This document shows, piece by piece, positions 1-10,752 of a stretch of 64,000 nucleotides of DNA (positions are counted from its first letter, which is position 1; every line of letters begins with the position of its first letter). A program made the position numbers and the translations under genes. Source of the stretch: Eledone cirrhosa (Eukaryota; Mollusca; Cephalopoda; Octopoda; Eledonidae); contig OZ024743.1 of NCBI GenBank assembly GCA_964016885.1, positions 172,218,154 through 172,282,153 of the forward strand. Reading direction: 5' to 3'. The notes below the pieces were generated by a model. It was not told the origin of the DNA and ran no database searches. It saw only the letters and a program-made list of their open reading frames with translations.

Positions 1-204
1 TTCAAAGAAATTTTTTGATAATCATAAAAGTTTAAATTTTGTGTACAAGGCCCCAATCTTTTTGGGTGTCCTTTTCGGAAAACAATGTATGTGCGCTTAT
101 ATATAGTTAACAATAAAAACTTTCCATAAATGGCAATTTTTAACAAACGGAAATAACAAACCTTTGCGGAGCTCACGATGATACGATTTACTACGTAGGT
201 CGCC
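1..204 (-). mobile_element. 5' end of a further Tx1-like LINE copy, cut by window edge
   Basis: This stretch matches 5940-6143, the 5' leader of copy A, base for base in every row I compared (offset 5939). It is therefore the 5' leader of another minus-strand element whose body lies outside the window. It abuts the (ATT)n tail of copy A at 205, giving a head-to-tail junction. No coding capacity is visible here. Confidence 0.8.

Positions 205-243
<39 letters not shown>
205..243. repeat. (AAT)13 microsatellite at a LINE junction
   Basis: Thirteen uninterrupted AAT units form the 3' tail of copy A (ATT on the element strand) and the point where the next 5' leader begins. The repeat at 6144-6182 has the same unit count. 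Confidence 0.95.
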
Positions 244-245
<2 letters not shown>

Positions 246-493
246 TTTTTTATTAACCACAAGGGTTTACATAAAGTAGACATTAAGGACAGTACAGGAC
301 AATACCGGCCGGTACAAATGGGCATTTCTGTGTGTAAAAAAAACAAAAACAGGATGTAACAAAAAAATAACAATGAAAAATTCCATAATAGGGGGGAGAC
401 TGCCGAGGGACATTTGTGGAAAAAGCCCATTAAAAGGCCACAGTGACCCCGGCCACCAGAGCAAATGCCCTCTCCCAGTTTTCCACCTTTAAT

Positions 494-3400
494 TTACAGA
501 CAGATACTCAGAGTAGGCCCATTCACTCGGGCCATACTTGCTTCTCTCACCCATCTTTCAACAAAATGCTGGGAAGAGAGCATTTCCCTCTTTACTCTGA
601 TTTTCCTTTTCAAATGAAATTTGAAAAAGTTAATCAGGGCATCACCGAAAAGGTAAGTGCTCGTCTTCAGCCCTTTCAAACGTGTCCACCATACTATCTC
701 TTTCGCCATGGCCACCAGACAGATAAAAACTGCCTGCCCTTCCCGGCTAAAGGAAGAGGGCGGGGCAATCCTTACGATGGACTCAGCTGATAGCCGGATC
801 CGTTCTACACGCGACAGCAGAGGTTCGACATAAACCCACAAGTCAGCAATGCTCGGACACTGGACGATGCGTGCAGGACGGTTTCGTCACCCTGCGCGCA
901 TCTCGGACATGTTCGGCTGACCACACCTCCATGCCTGTAGAGTTTATCCCGAACTGGCAAAGCTCCTCGGTAGCAGTGCCAGGCCAGGGATTCTGGAAGC
1001 TGTCCATAGGCCCCGGCCCGAAAGCCCTTCCGAAGAGATTGGCTAGTTGATTTTCGTCGACGCCTAGAGTTTCTCCAAGTACGTCGTCGCTCTTCCCCTC
1101 CACTAATCCTCTATAGAACGCCAGTTGGAGTTTCCACCCATCAGATTGCCCGATTGGTCGAGGGCTGTGAGCGCCTGAAGACATTCCAGTCTCCAAGCGC
1201 TCCCTCTCGGTCTTCGCTTGACCCAGGACTGCAGCTCCGTCAAGGAGACGAGCTGGGGAAAGACGTGTCTAGCAAACGGCGACCACACCTGATCACCGTC
1301 GAGGAAGAGGTGGAGATGTCGTAGCCTGAGCGCGTGTCTGCGCATCATCAGCCACGGCTTGCCCAGCCTTACACGTAGCGGGTGTTGACAGCAGATGGAC
1401 CGCCTGACCATCGGAGCGCGTCCCTTCCACACGAAGCGAAAGAGCAAACGCTCCAGCGCAGTCAGGCGGGGCTTAGGACAAGGTGCGACGGTCAGGCGGT
1501 AGTAGATGACGGACGCGATGTACGAGTTAGCCACCTCCGCTCGACCTTTCAGGGATAGCTTCCTCTCGGCGCATTTCTGGGTGAGAGAAGCCACCCTGCT
1601 CGTCACCTCGTCCCAGTTTTTGTCCGTCTGGAGGTCTGGACCGAACCAGACCCCTAGCAATTTAACCGATCCGTCCGTCCAGCACCGGACGACGCTGTTG
1701 GACGGCATGGACCTGCCTCTCCAGGTTCCGAACTGCAGGCCCACTGACTTTTCCTGGTTGATCATTGCTCCTGTCACCGCTTCGTATTCTCTTAGTGTAG
1801 TGCCGATCGCCTCGATGTGTTTGACGTTCGACACCACTACGGTAACATCGTCCACATATGCTGACACGGATCTTCCGCATCTTAGTTCGCGCGGGAGCTC
1901 CCTCAACGTCTCCAGTTTGTGCAGTAATGGCTCGAGAGTCAATACGTACAATAGGGAGGAGAGGGGTCATCATTGGCGGACCGAGCGCATGATGTTCAAC
2001 GGTTCCGAAAGGTGACTGTTCACTCTCACTACAGAGCAGATGTCGCTGTGCATGGCAGCGATCCAGCCTCTGAAGACGGGCCCAAAGCCAGCCGCCCTCA
2101 GGACTGCCGCTAGGTAACGATGGTCGACCCTATCGAAGGCTTTCGATTGATCTAAATTGATCAACGACCCACCCGTGCCAGGTTCCCTAGCTACCCTCTC
2201 TACTATGTATCGCATGAGGTCGTGGAGGGATCTGTCGGGAATGGCGCATGTATGTGCTTCTCCCACCAGACCACCAACGACAAGCGCCAACCTCTTTGCT
2301 AGCACCTTGGCCAAAATCTTGAACTCTGTGTTTAGCAGAGTTTTGGGCCGGAAATTTTCTATGTTATCCCCCTTGTTCGGATCCTTTCTCAGCAGCGCCA
2401 CCGCTCCTCGGCTCACAGAGCTGGGAATTCTCCCGTTCAGTTGCCAGTTGCAGTAGACGTCCGCCAATAGGCGTTCGAACAAGTCTGGCATTTGTACGTA
2501 AAGTTCATAGGGCAGACTATCTAAACCAGGCGATTTACCCCTTGTGCAGGCAGTCATTGCCTCACGTACTTCAGCGGTTGTTATCGGCTTTTCGCAACAC
2601 TCCGCCTCAGTGGCCGAAAGCCGCGGCAGTCCGTCGAGGTAGACACTAAAGTCCATCCCTCGATCCGACCCGCCACTGCCCCCGAACAGTTGAGCGAAGT
2701 GTCGCTGAAAAGATTCACACATTTGCCCGGGATCGAGTAGCATGCGCCCGTCGTGGTCCACCAAAGACCGGATCGTGGCTTTATTGCCACGACGCTCCTC
2801 CGCCACTCGGGCCCATTGAACGGCTTTCGTCCCCTCGTGTCTGAGAGCACGCACCCTAGCTCTGACAACGCAGCCTTCGTGCTTTGCATTTAAAAATTGG
2901 TCAAGGGCCAATTTCGCCGCAAGTACGTCGGTCGCGATGCCTTTGCTAAGCGCCTCTTCTAATTTTTTAACTAATTATCCCTCTGCTCTATTTTTCTCTA
3001 TTGCTAAAGCCTTACTAAACCTAATGGACTCTATTCTAATTGCTCTTTTCAGAGCAAACCACCACTTGTTGTTGACGATGGCCCCCGACAACGCCCGCTT
3101 AACTAGTTCGCTAATCCGGTCTCTGTAGGCCTTGCGCGCTGGTAAGGACGCGTTTAGCTTCCCGTAGCCGGGTCCTCGTCTATGAGGCCTATCTAAGTCA
3201 AGGACACAGATCACGAATTTGTGGTCCATGTAGCTGACTATCTTGAATTGTGGACACCCTATGCTAGACCTATCTATTTCCCTACAAAATACTCTATCTA
3301 GATATGATCTGGATGACCCTATGCGATTTGTCCAAGTCCACATTGGCACATTCGGGAAATCCATTCGGTACCTGTCAAACAGTTCAAAACGCCTGAGCAG

Positions 3401-3901
3401 GTTGGTGAGACTCCTGCACCCTCCTTCCCTATCCACTAATCCCACACAATCCCAGCGTGCATCTAAGATCCCGTTCCAGTCGCCCACTAACACTAAAGAG
3501 CGGGACCTTCCAAGAAAGGTCTCCAGACGCCGGAAGATATCAGGCCGCCCTGCTCCTGTCGGGGCATAGACGGCCACTAACCTGAAAGCTTGCCCTTCTC
3601 CGCTGTTCACGTCCAGCACCACCAACTTACCTTCTGGGTCCAGGAAGATGGCCCGTATGGCGATATCCAAACCTCTCCGAAAAAGAACAGCAACTCCTCC
3701 CCCCGATCCCGGACAGCTGGGAGATGCGTACACATCGTAGCCGCCGAAGATCGGTGCGAAGGCCCGTGCTTCGGAGATTCTGGTCTCGCTGATGGCCACT
3801 ACATCTATGATTAGTGACCTGAGGTCGTTGAGCAGGTGGCCCTTCTTCCATGACGACCCCAAGCCACGCGCATTTATGCTGCCTATTCTGAGTGAGGTCA
3901 T
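494..3901 (-). pseudogene. ORF2 of copy A: APE endonuclease plus reverse transcriptase, broken
   Basis: The start at 3901 reads MTSLRIGSINARGLGS, a typical APE-type LINE endonuclease opening, followed by ISETR, a VGDWN block (active-site Asp/Asn) and a W-rich region with SRSYLDRVF. The RT follows: LDSLPYELY, the fingers block with LLNTEFKILAKVLAKRL, motif A in SLINLDQSKAFDRVDH, motif B region RSVRQ..PLS and motif C AYVDD. The frame is open from 3901 to 1103 except for a TAA at 2975-2977 and a double TGA at 1967-1972, which removes the Gly-Cys expected after RSVRQ. Frameshifts near 1110-1140 and 850-890 split the C-terminal zinc region (843-1196, then 494-841). About 1130 codons in the ancestral frame. 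It cannot make a functional protein as it stands. Confidence 0.85.
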
Positions 3902-3935
3902 GTTGAAAAGGAGTGGAAAAGATGGGAAAGACCAC

Positions 3936-5934
3936 TTACCTTACTTCTCGTAGGGGAAGGACGGTTTTTCCATCCTTTTCACTGCTTGTGGCCTCCTCAG
4001 GAAGGATGTCCTTATAAATCCTCCTGGAGAGTGCTTGTCGGAAGTCTCCGATGTCTTTGGGGAATTTTTGTTTTCGTGTCATGTACGTTTTCTGTGCGAT
4101 GCGAGTGATTTGTATGTGTGGAGGTGGTGTGAATTTTGGGGTTGTTGTGTAGTCTTTTTCTGTGATGCTGGTGTTGTGTTGGATGTAGTGTAATAATTGC
4201 TTGTTGTTCAAATTTAATGCTGTGTAGTGTGTATCGTTTTGGTTGTTTTGTTTTGTTTGCGTTTGTTGTGGGTTTGTTTCTGTTTCGCATTTTGGTGACT
4301 TTTGTGGTGTAGGTGATGGTGGTGTTGGGGTTAATGATGGTGATGGTGTTGGTGTTTGGGTTGATGGGGTTGGTGATGCTGGTGTGGATGGTGGCATATC
4401 TGTCCTAAATTTTTTGTTTGTTAATTTATTTGTTTCCCTCTGTATTTTGTTTTTGGAGGGGGAAGGAAGAGAATTTTTTCTTTTTTGGTTTCTTTTTTTT
4501 TTCCTGATACCGTTTCCCACTCCTCGTCGTCACAATCTGTCTCCAGTTGTGATAGGCCGGGGAGTGGAAAATTCTCCACAGGCGTTAGTTTTGGTTGTGG
4601 CGTGGTGGATGGTGTAGGCGCTGGTGCTAGTTCTGAAGCGTTGGGTGGTGGTTGTGTTGGTTTTGCTGGTGGTGGTGGTGTTGGTTTTGCTACTGTTGCT
4701 GGGGTTGTTGCTGTTATAGTTGCTTCTGTTGTTGCTGCTACAGTTGTTGCTGCCATCTCTGCTACTGGTGGTGTTGATGGTTGTGTCACTGGGGTGGGTA
4801 GGAGAGGTGGCCTCAACCTTTTAGCCTGAGGGCAGAAAGCCCTTAGGTGGGTTCCTTCACCACAAACGACACACCTAGGCCTTCTGCCCTCGACAATTAC
4901 GGTGAGGTGGCTGCCGTCAGTGAGGTCTATTACCTCTGGGATCTCCTCAATGCTTTTTTTGTCCGCTTGGATCAGGAGCTCCATCCCAGATCCGGACCAG
5001 TTCTCCTGCTTTTCTTTTGCTATTGCTATTATCTTTGTGTTGGCTTCGATGCCGGCGAGGACGGCCGCTATTAGCCAGGGAATTTCGATGGGCGGTGGAA
5101 CGTGGGTCACCCTGATCTTTACGAGTCTCTGGCCACAATAGCTTGGGACGAGTGTGAAGTCGTCACTTCTTAATGGGGCCATGGAGTGTTCTCTAGCCTC
5201 CTCTGGTGTTTCAAAGAACACGTCCACCGTTCCATACTTCTGCCCACGTCTGATGTGGGTTTTTCTTGCCCACACATGTCCCAAAGCTTTTTGGATGTGG
5301 GACTCGGATGCCCGTTCCACTCGGCGCGATTTTACATTTATTGTTCGATACGACACGGTGCATAGACGCCGATGCTCCCTTTTATTAGGTGGGGCGGGGG
5401 TGAGGCTGACCCTGTACCCATCTTTCTTTACCATTTGTTTGGCATTTTCTAAATCCTCCTGAGTTACCGTAAATGCTTCGAACTGTTTTGCTACTCTGGC
5501 AAAACTCAGGGTGTTTTTTTAATGTCATTGTTGTTGTTGTTGCTATCGTTATTTTTGTTATTATTAATTTTAGTTTCAGTTGTGGTGGTGGTGACGTCAT
5601 TGAAAGTCGGTTTGGGAGAGTCCATTTTGGTTGAAAATATTTCGACATCACGAGTTGATTTATTTTTTGCTTTTGTTTCTGTTGTTGCGGTGGTGGTGGT
5701 GGTGGTGGTGGTGGTGGTGGTGGTGGTTGTCGCGGTGGTGGTGGCGGCTTTAACACCTTCAGTCATTGGTAATGGCGGGAAATGAATGTCTGCCTGAAAC
5801 AAATTTAAAATATTGCTAGTGCTTAAATTGTTTGTGTTGGCAAACGTAGTATCATTTACAATGGTGGTGTCGGTGTGAGGTGTTAATTTGTGAGGAAGGC
5901 TTTCAGCTGCTTGGTGCAGAGGTGAATTAGCCAT
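3936..5934 (-). pseudogene. ORF1 of copy A: Thr/Pro-rich RNA-binding protein with CCHC knuckle, frameshifted
   Basis: ORF1 begins at the ATG at 5934 (MANSPLHQAAES). The N-terminal third is low complexity, with a poly-Thr tract encoded by a (GGT)n run at 5689-5727 and an Asn run. A 1-nt deletion near 5518 relative to copy B shifts the frame; the next open stretch (5434-4421) has a conserved central block (YGTVDVFFETPEEAR, then NWSGSGMELLIQAD) and one CX2CX4HX4C knuckle, CVVCGEGTHLRAFC. A further slip in a T-rich homopolymer near 4490-4505 moves the Pro/Thr-rich tail into a third frame, ending at the TAA at 3936-3938. LINE ORF1 proteins bind element RNA; the knuckle supports that role here. Total about 665 codons. 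Confidence 0.8.
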
Positions 5935-6143
5935 TTTTTTTCAAAGAAATTTTTTGATAATCATAAAAGTTTAAATTTTGTGTACAAGGCCCCAATCTTT
6001 TTGGGTGTCCTTTTCGGAAAACAATGTATGTGCGCTTATATATAGTTAACAATAAAAACTTTCCATAAATGGCAATTTTTAACAAACGGAAATAACAAAC
6101 CTTTGCGGAGCTCACGATGATACGATTTACTACGTAGGTCGCC

Positions 6144-6182
<39 letters not shown>
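6144..6182. repeat. (AAT)13 microsatellite at the A/B junction
   Basis: Thirteen AAT units form the 3' tail of copy B and directly touch the 5' end of copy A. Length and flanks are identical to 205-243. Confidence 0.95.
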
Positions 6183-6184
<2 letters not shown>

Positions 6185-6432
6185 TTTTTTATTAACCACA
6201 AGGGTTTACATAAAGTAGACATTAAGGACAGTACAGGACAATACCGGCCGGTACAAATGGGCATTTCTGTGTGTAAAAAAAACAAAAACAGGATGTAACA
6301 AAAAAATAACAATGAAAAATTCCATAATAGGGGGGAGACTGCCGAGGGACATTTGTGGAAAAAGCCCATTAAAAGGCCACAGTGACCCCGGCCACCAGAG
6401 CAAATGCCCTCTCCCAGTTTTCCACCTTTAAT

Positions 6433-9400
6433 TTACAGACAGATACTCAGAGTAGGCCCATTCACTCGGGCCATACTTGCTTCTCTCACCCATCTTTCAA
6501 CAAAATGCTGGGAAGAGAGCATTTCCCTCTTTACTCTGATTTTCCTTTTCAAATGAAATTTGAAAAAGTTAATCAGGGCATCACCGAAAAGGTAAGTGCT
6601 CGTCTTCAGCCCTTTCAAACGTGTCCACCATACTATCTCTTTCGCCATGGCCACCAGACAGATAAAAACTGCCTGCCCTTCCCGGCTAAAGGAAGAGGGC
6701 GGGGCAATCCTTACGATGGACTCAGCTGATAGCCGGATCCGTTCTACACGCGACAGCAGAGGTTCGACATAAACCCACAAGTCAGCAATGCTCGGACACT
6801 GGACGATGCGTGCAGGACGGTTTCGTCACCCTGCGCGCATCTCGGACATGTTCGGCTGACCACACCTCCATGCCTGTAGAGTTTATCCCGAACTGGCAAA
6901 GCTCCTCGGTAGCAGTGCCAGGCCAGGGATTCTGGAAGCTGTCCATAGGCCCCGGCCCGAAAGCCCTTCCGAAGAGATTGGCTAGTTGATTTTCGTCGAC
7001 GCCTAGAGTTTCTCCAAGTACGTCGTCGCTCTTCCCCTCCACTAATCCTCTATAGAACGCCAGTTGGAGTTTCCACCCATCAGATTGCCCGATTGGTCGA
7101 GGGCTGTGAGCGCCTGAAGACATTCCAGTCTCCAAGCGCTCCCTCTCGGTCTTCGCTTGACCCAGGACTGCAGCTCCGTCAAGGAGACGAGCTGGGGAAA
7201 GACGTGTCTAGCAAACGGCGACCACACCTGATCACCGTCGAGGAAGAGGTGGAGATGTCGTAGCCTGAGCGCGTGTCTGCGCATCATCAGCCACGGCATG
7301 CCCAGCCCTCCACTTAGCGAGTGTTGACAGCAGATGGACTGCCTGACCATCGGAGCGAGTCCCTTCCACAAAAATCGAAAGAGCAAACGCTCCAGCGCAG
7401 TCAGGCGGGGCTTAGGACAAGATACGACGGTCAGGCGGTGTAGATGACGGACGCGATGTACGCGTTAGTACCTCCGCTCGACCTTTCAGGGATAGCTTCC
7501 ACTCCGCCCATTTCTGGGTGAGAGAAGCCACCCTGCTCGTCACCTCGTCTCACTTTTTGTCCGTCTGGAGGTCCGGACCGAACCAGACCCCTAGCAATTT
7601 AACCGGTCCGTCCGTCCAGCGCCCGACGACGCTGTTGGACGGCATGGACCTGCCGCTCCAAGTGCCGAGCTGCAGGCCCACTGACTTTTCCTGGTTGTTC
7701 ATTGCTCCTGTCACCGCTTCGTATTCTTTTAGTGTAGTGTCGATCGCCTCGATGTGTTTGGTGTTCGATACCAATACGGTGACATCGTCCACCTATGCTG
7801 ACACGGATCTTCCGCATCCTAGTTCGCGCGAGACCCCCCTCAACGTCTCCAGTTTATGCAGTAATGGCTCGACAGTCAATACGTACAAGTGGGACGAGAG
7901 GGGACATCCGTGGCGGACCGAGCGCATGATGTTGAACGGTTCCGAAAGGTGACCGTTCACTGTCACCACAGAGCAGATATAGCCGTGCATAGCAGCGATC
8001 CAGCCTCTGAAGACGGGCCCAAAGCCATCCGCCCTCAGGACTGCCGCTAGGTAATGATGGTCGACCCTATCGAAAGCTTTCGACTGATATAAATTGATCA
8101 AGGACCCACCCGTGCCAGGTTCCCTAGCTACCCTCTCTACGATGTATCGCATAAGGTGGAGGTTGTCGTGGATGGATCTGTAGGGAATGGCGCACGTCTG
8201 CGCTTCTCCCAGCAAACCACCAACGACAAGCGCCAACCTCTTTGCTAGCACCTTGGCCAAAATCTTGAACTCTGTGTTTAGCATGGTTATGGGCCTGAAA
8301 TTATCTATGTTATTCCCCTTGTTCGGATCCTTTCTCAGCAGCGCCACAGCTCCTCGGCTCACAGAGCTGGGAATTCTCCCGTTCTGTTGCCTGTTGCAGT
8401 AGACGTCCGCCAAGAGGCCTCCGAACAAGTCTGGCATCTATACGTAAAGTTCATAGGGCAGACCATCCAAACCAGGCGATTTACCACTTGTGCAGCCAGT
8501 CATTGCCTCCCGTACTTCAGCGGCTGTTATGGGCTTTTCGCAACACTCCGCCTCAGTGGCCGAGAGCCGCGGCAGTCCGTCGAGGTAGACACTAAAGTCC
8601 ATCTGTCGCTCCGGCCCACCGCTGTCCCTTAACAGCTGTGCGAAGTGTCGCTGGAAAGCTTCACACATTTGCCTGGGATCGAGTAGCATGCGCCCGTCGT
8701 GGTTCACCAAAGACCGGATCGTGGCTTTGTTGCCACGACGCACCTCCGCCACTCGGGCCCATTGAACGGCTTTCGTCCCCTCGTGTCTGAGAGCACGCAC
8801 CCTAGCTCTGACAACGCAGCCTTCGTGCTTTGCATTGAAGAATTGTTCAAGGGCCAATTTCGCCGCAAGTACATCGGTCGCGATGCCTTTGCTAAGCGCC
8901 TCGTCTCATTTTCTAACTAGTTCACCCTCTGCTCTATTTTTCTCTATTGCTAAAGCCTTACTAAACCTAATGGACTCTATTCTAATCGCTCTTTTCAGAG
9001 CAAACCACCACTTGTTGACCATGGCCCCCGTCAACGCCCGCTTAACTAGTTCGCTAATCCGGTCTCTGCAGACCGTGCGCGCTGGTAAAGACGCGTTTAG
9101 CTTCCAGTAGCCGGGTCCTCGTCTATGAAGCCTATCTAAGTCAAGCACACAGATCACGAATTTCTGGTCCGTGTAGCTGACTATCTTGAATTGTGGACAG
9201 CCTATGCTAGACCAATCTATTTCCCTACAACATACTCTATCTAGATATGATCTGGATGACCCTATGCGATTTGTCCAAGTCCACATTGGCACATTCGGGA
9301 AATCCAATCGGTACCTGTCAGACAGTTCAAAAGGCCTGAGCTGGTTGGTGAGGCTCTTGCACCCTCCTCCCCTATCCGCTAATCCCACACAGTCCCAGCG

Positions 9401-9843
9401 TGCATCTAAGATCCCGTTCCAGTCGCCCACTAACACTAAAGAGCGGGACGTTCCAAGAAAGGTCTCCAGACGCCGGAAGAAATCAGGCCGCCCTGCTCCT
9501 GTCGGGGCATAGACGGCCACTAGCCTGAAAGCTTGCCCTTCTCCGCTGTTCACGTCCAGCACCACCAACTTACCTTCTGGGTCCAGGAAGATGGCCCGTA
9601 TGGCGATATCCAAACCTCTCCGAAAAAGAACAGCAACTCCTCTCCCGACCCGGGATGGCTGGGAGATGCGTACACATCGTAGCCGCCGAAGATCGGTGCG
9701 AAGGCCCGTGCTTCGAATATTCTGGTCTCGCTGATTGCCACTACATCTATGTTTAGTGACCCGAGGTCGTTGAGCAGGTGGCCCTGCTTCCATGGCGACC
9801 CCAAGCCATGCGCATTTATGCTGCCTATTCTGAGTGAGGTCAT
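6433..9843 (-). pseudogene. ORF2 of copy B: APE endonuclease plus reverse transcriptase, heavily mutated
   Basis: The start at 9843 (MTSLRIGSINAHGLGS) matches copy A. A frameshift near 9640 splits the endonuclease, which continues to a TGA at 8906-8908. The RT continues in frame through a TAG at 8438 (Gln codon in copy A) and a TAG at 7793, which replaces the Tyr of the catalytic YVDD motif. Another stop lies at 7550 (Trp in copy A), with frameshifts near 7440-7480, 7050-7080 and 6790-6830. Unlike copy A, the motif B region is intact here (RSVRHGCPLSSHLYVL), so A and B carry mostly different inactivating lesions. Confidence 0.85.
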
Positions 9844-10161
9844 GTTGAAATGGAGTGGAAAAGATGGGAAAAACCACTTATCTTACTTCTCGTAGAGGAA
9901 GGATGGTTTCTCCATCCCTTTTCACTGCTTGTGGCCTCCTCAGGAAGGATGTCCTTATAAATCCTCCTGGAGAGTGCTTGTCGGAAGTCTCCGATGTCTT
10001 TGGGGAATTTTTGTTTTAGTGTCGTGTACGTTTTCTGTGTGATGCGAGTGATTCGTATGTGTGGAGGTTGTGAGAACTTTTGGATTGTTGTGTAGTCTTT
10101 TTCTGTGATGATGGTGTTGTGTTGGATGTAGTGTAATAATTGTTTGTTGTTTAAATTTAAT

Positions 10162-10219
10162 TGTTTCTACTTTTGGCACAAGCCCAGCAATTTTTCCAGT
10201 GTATTACTGGTACTTTTTC
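10162..10219 (-). mobile_element. Short SINE 3'-end insertion in copy B
   Basis: This insert, absent from copy A, carries only the tail part of the cephalopod SINE ('tttctacttttggcacaag' through 'tattactggtac'). It is bracketed by 'aaatttaat' at 10153-10161 and 10220-10228, a target duplication of at least 9 bp. This indicates a severely 5'-truncated SINE insertion of under 60 bp. Confidence 0.75.
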
Positions 10220-10574
10220 AAATTTAATGCTGTATAGTGTGTATCGTTTTGGTTGTTTTGTTTTGTTTGCGTTGTCATGGGTTTGTTTCTGTTTCGCTTT
10301 TTGGTGACTTTTGTGGCGTTTGTGATGGTGGTGTTGGGGTTAATGATGGTGATGGTGTTGGTGTTTGTGGTGATGGGGTTGGTGATGCTGGTGGGGATGG
10401 TGGCATATCTGTCCTAACTTTTTTGTTTGATAGTTTATTTGTTTCCCTCTGTATTTTGTTTTTGGAGGGGGAAGGAAGAGAATTTTTTTCTTTTTTGGTT
10501 TCTTTTTTTCTTTTTTGCTGATACCGTTCCCCACTCCTCGTAGTCACAATCTGTCTCCAGTTGCGATGGGCCGG

Positions 10575-10752
10575 GGAGTGGAAAATCCTCCACAGGCGTT
10601 GGTTTTGGTTCTGGCGTGGTGGATGGTGTAGGCGCTGGTGCTAGTTCTGGCGCGTTGGGTGGTGGAGTGGAAAATCCCCCACAGGCGTTGGTTTTGGTTG
10701 TGGTCTGGTGGATGGCGTAGTCGCTGGTGCTAGTTCTGGCGTGTTGGGTGGA
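10575..10752. repeat. 89-bp tandem duplication in ORF1 of copy B
   Basis: Two adjacent copies start with 'ggagtggaaaatc' at 10575 and 10664. Copy A has a single version. The unit is not a multiple of three, so it disrupts the Pro/Thr-rich ORF1 tail. Confidence 0.8.

Larger units (their letters stand above)
205..6143 (-). mobile_element. Tx1/L1-like non-LTR retrotransposon, copy A (5.9 kb, defective)
   Basis: Read on the minus strand, the order is a 5' leader (6143-5935), ORF1 with a CCHC knuckle (5934-3936), a 34-bp spacer, ORF2 with APE-type endonuclease and RT (3901 to about 494), a 3' UTR (493-244) and an (ATT)13 tail. This is the layout of a two-ORF APE-type LINE. The RT (motifs such as LLNTEFKILAKVLAKRL) and the C-terminal block resemble the L1/Tx1 group more than RTE, CR1 or Jockey; that placement is my judgement. 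No target-site duplication can be seen because both flanks are further copies of the same family. Confidence 0.85.

Noticed and set aside
4243..4829. Gly/Val-rich plus-strand frames
   Set aside because: They are antisense of the Thr/Pro-rich tail of ORF1 in copy A.
5522..5785. Val-rich plus-strand frame and Pro-rich minus frame across 5385-5785
   Set aside because: These are shadows of the (GGT)n and ATT-rich low-complexity part of ORF1.
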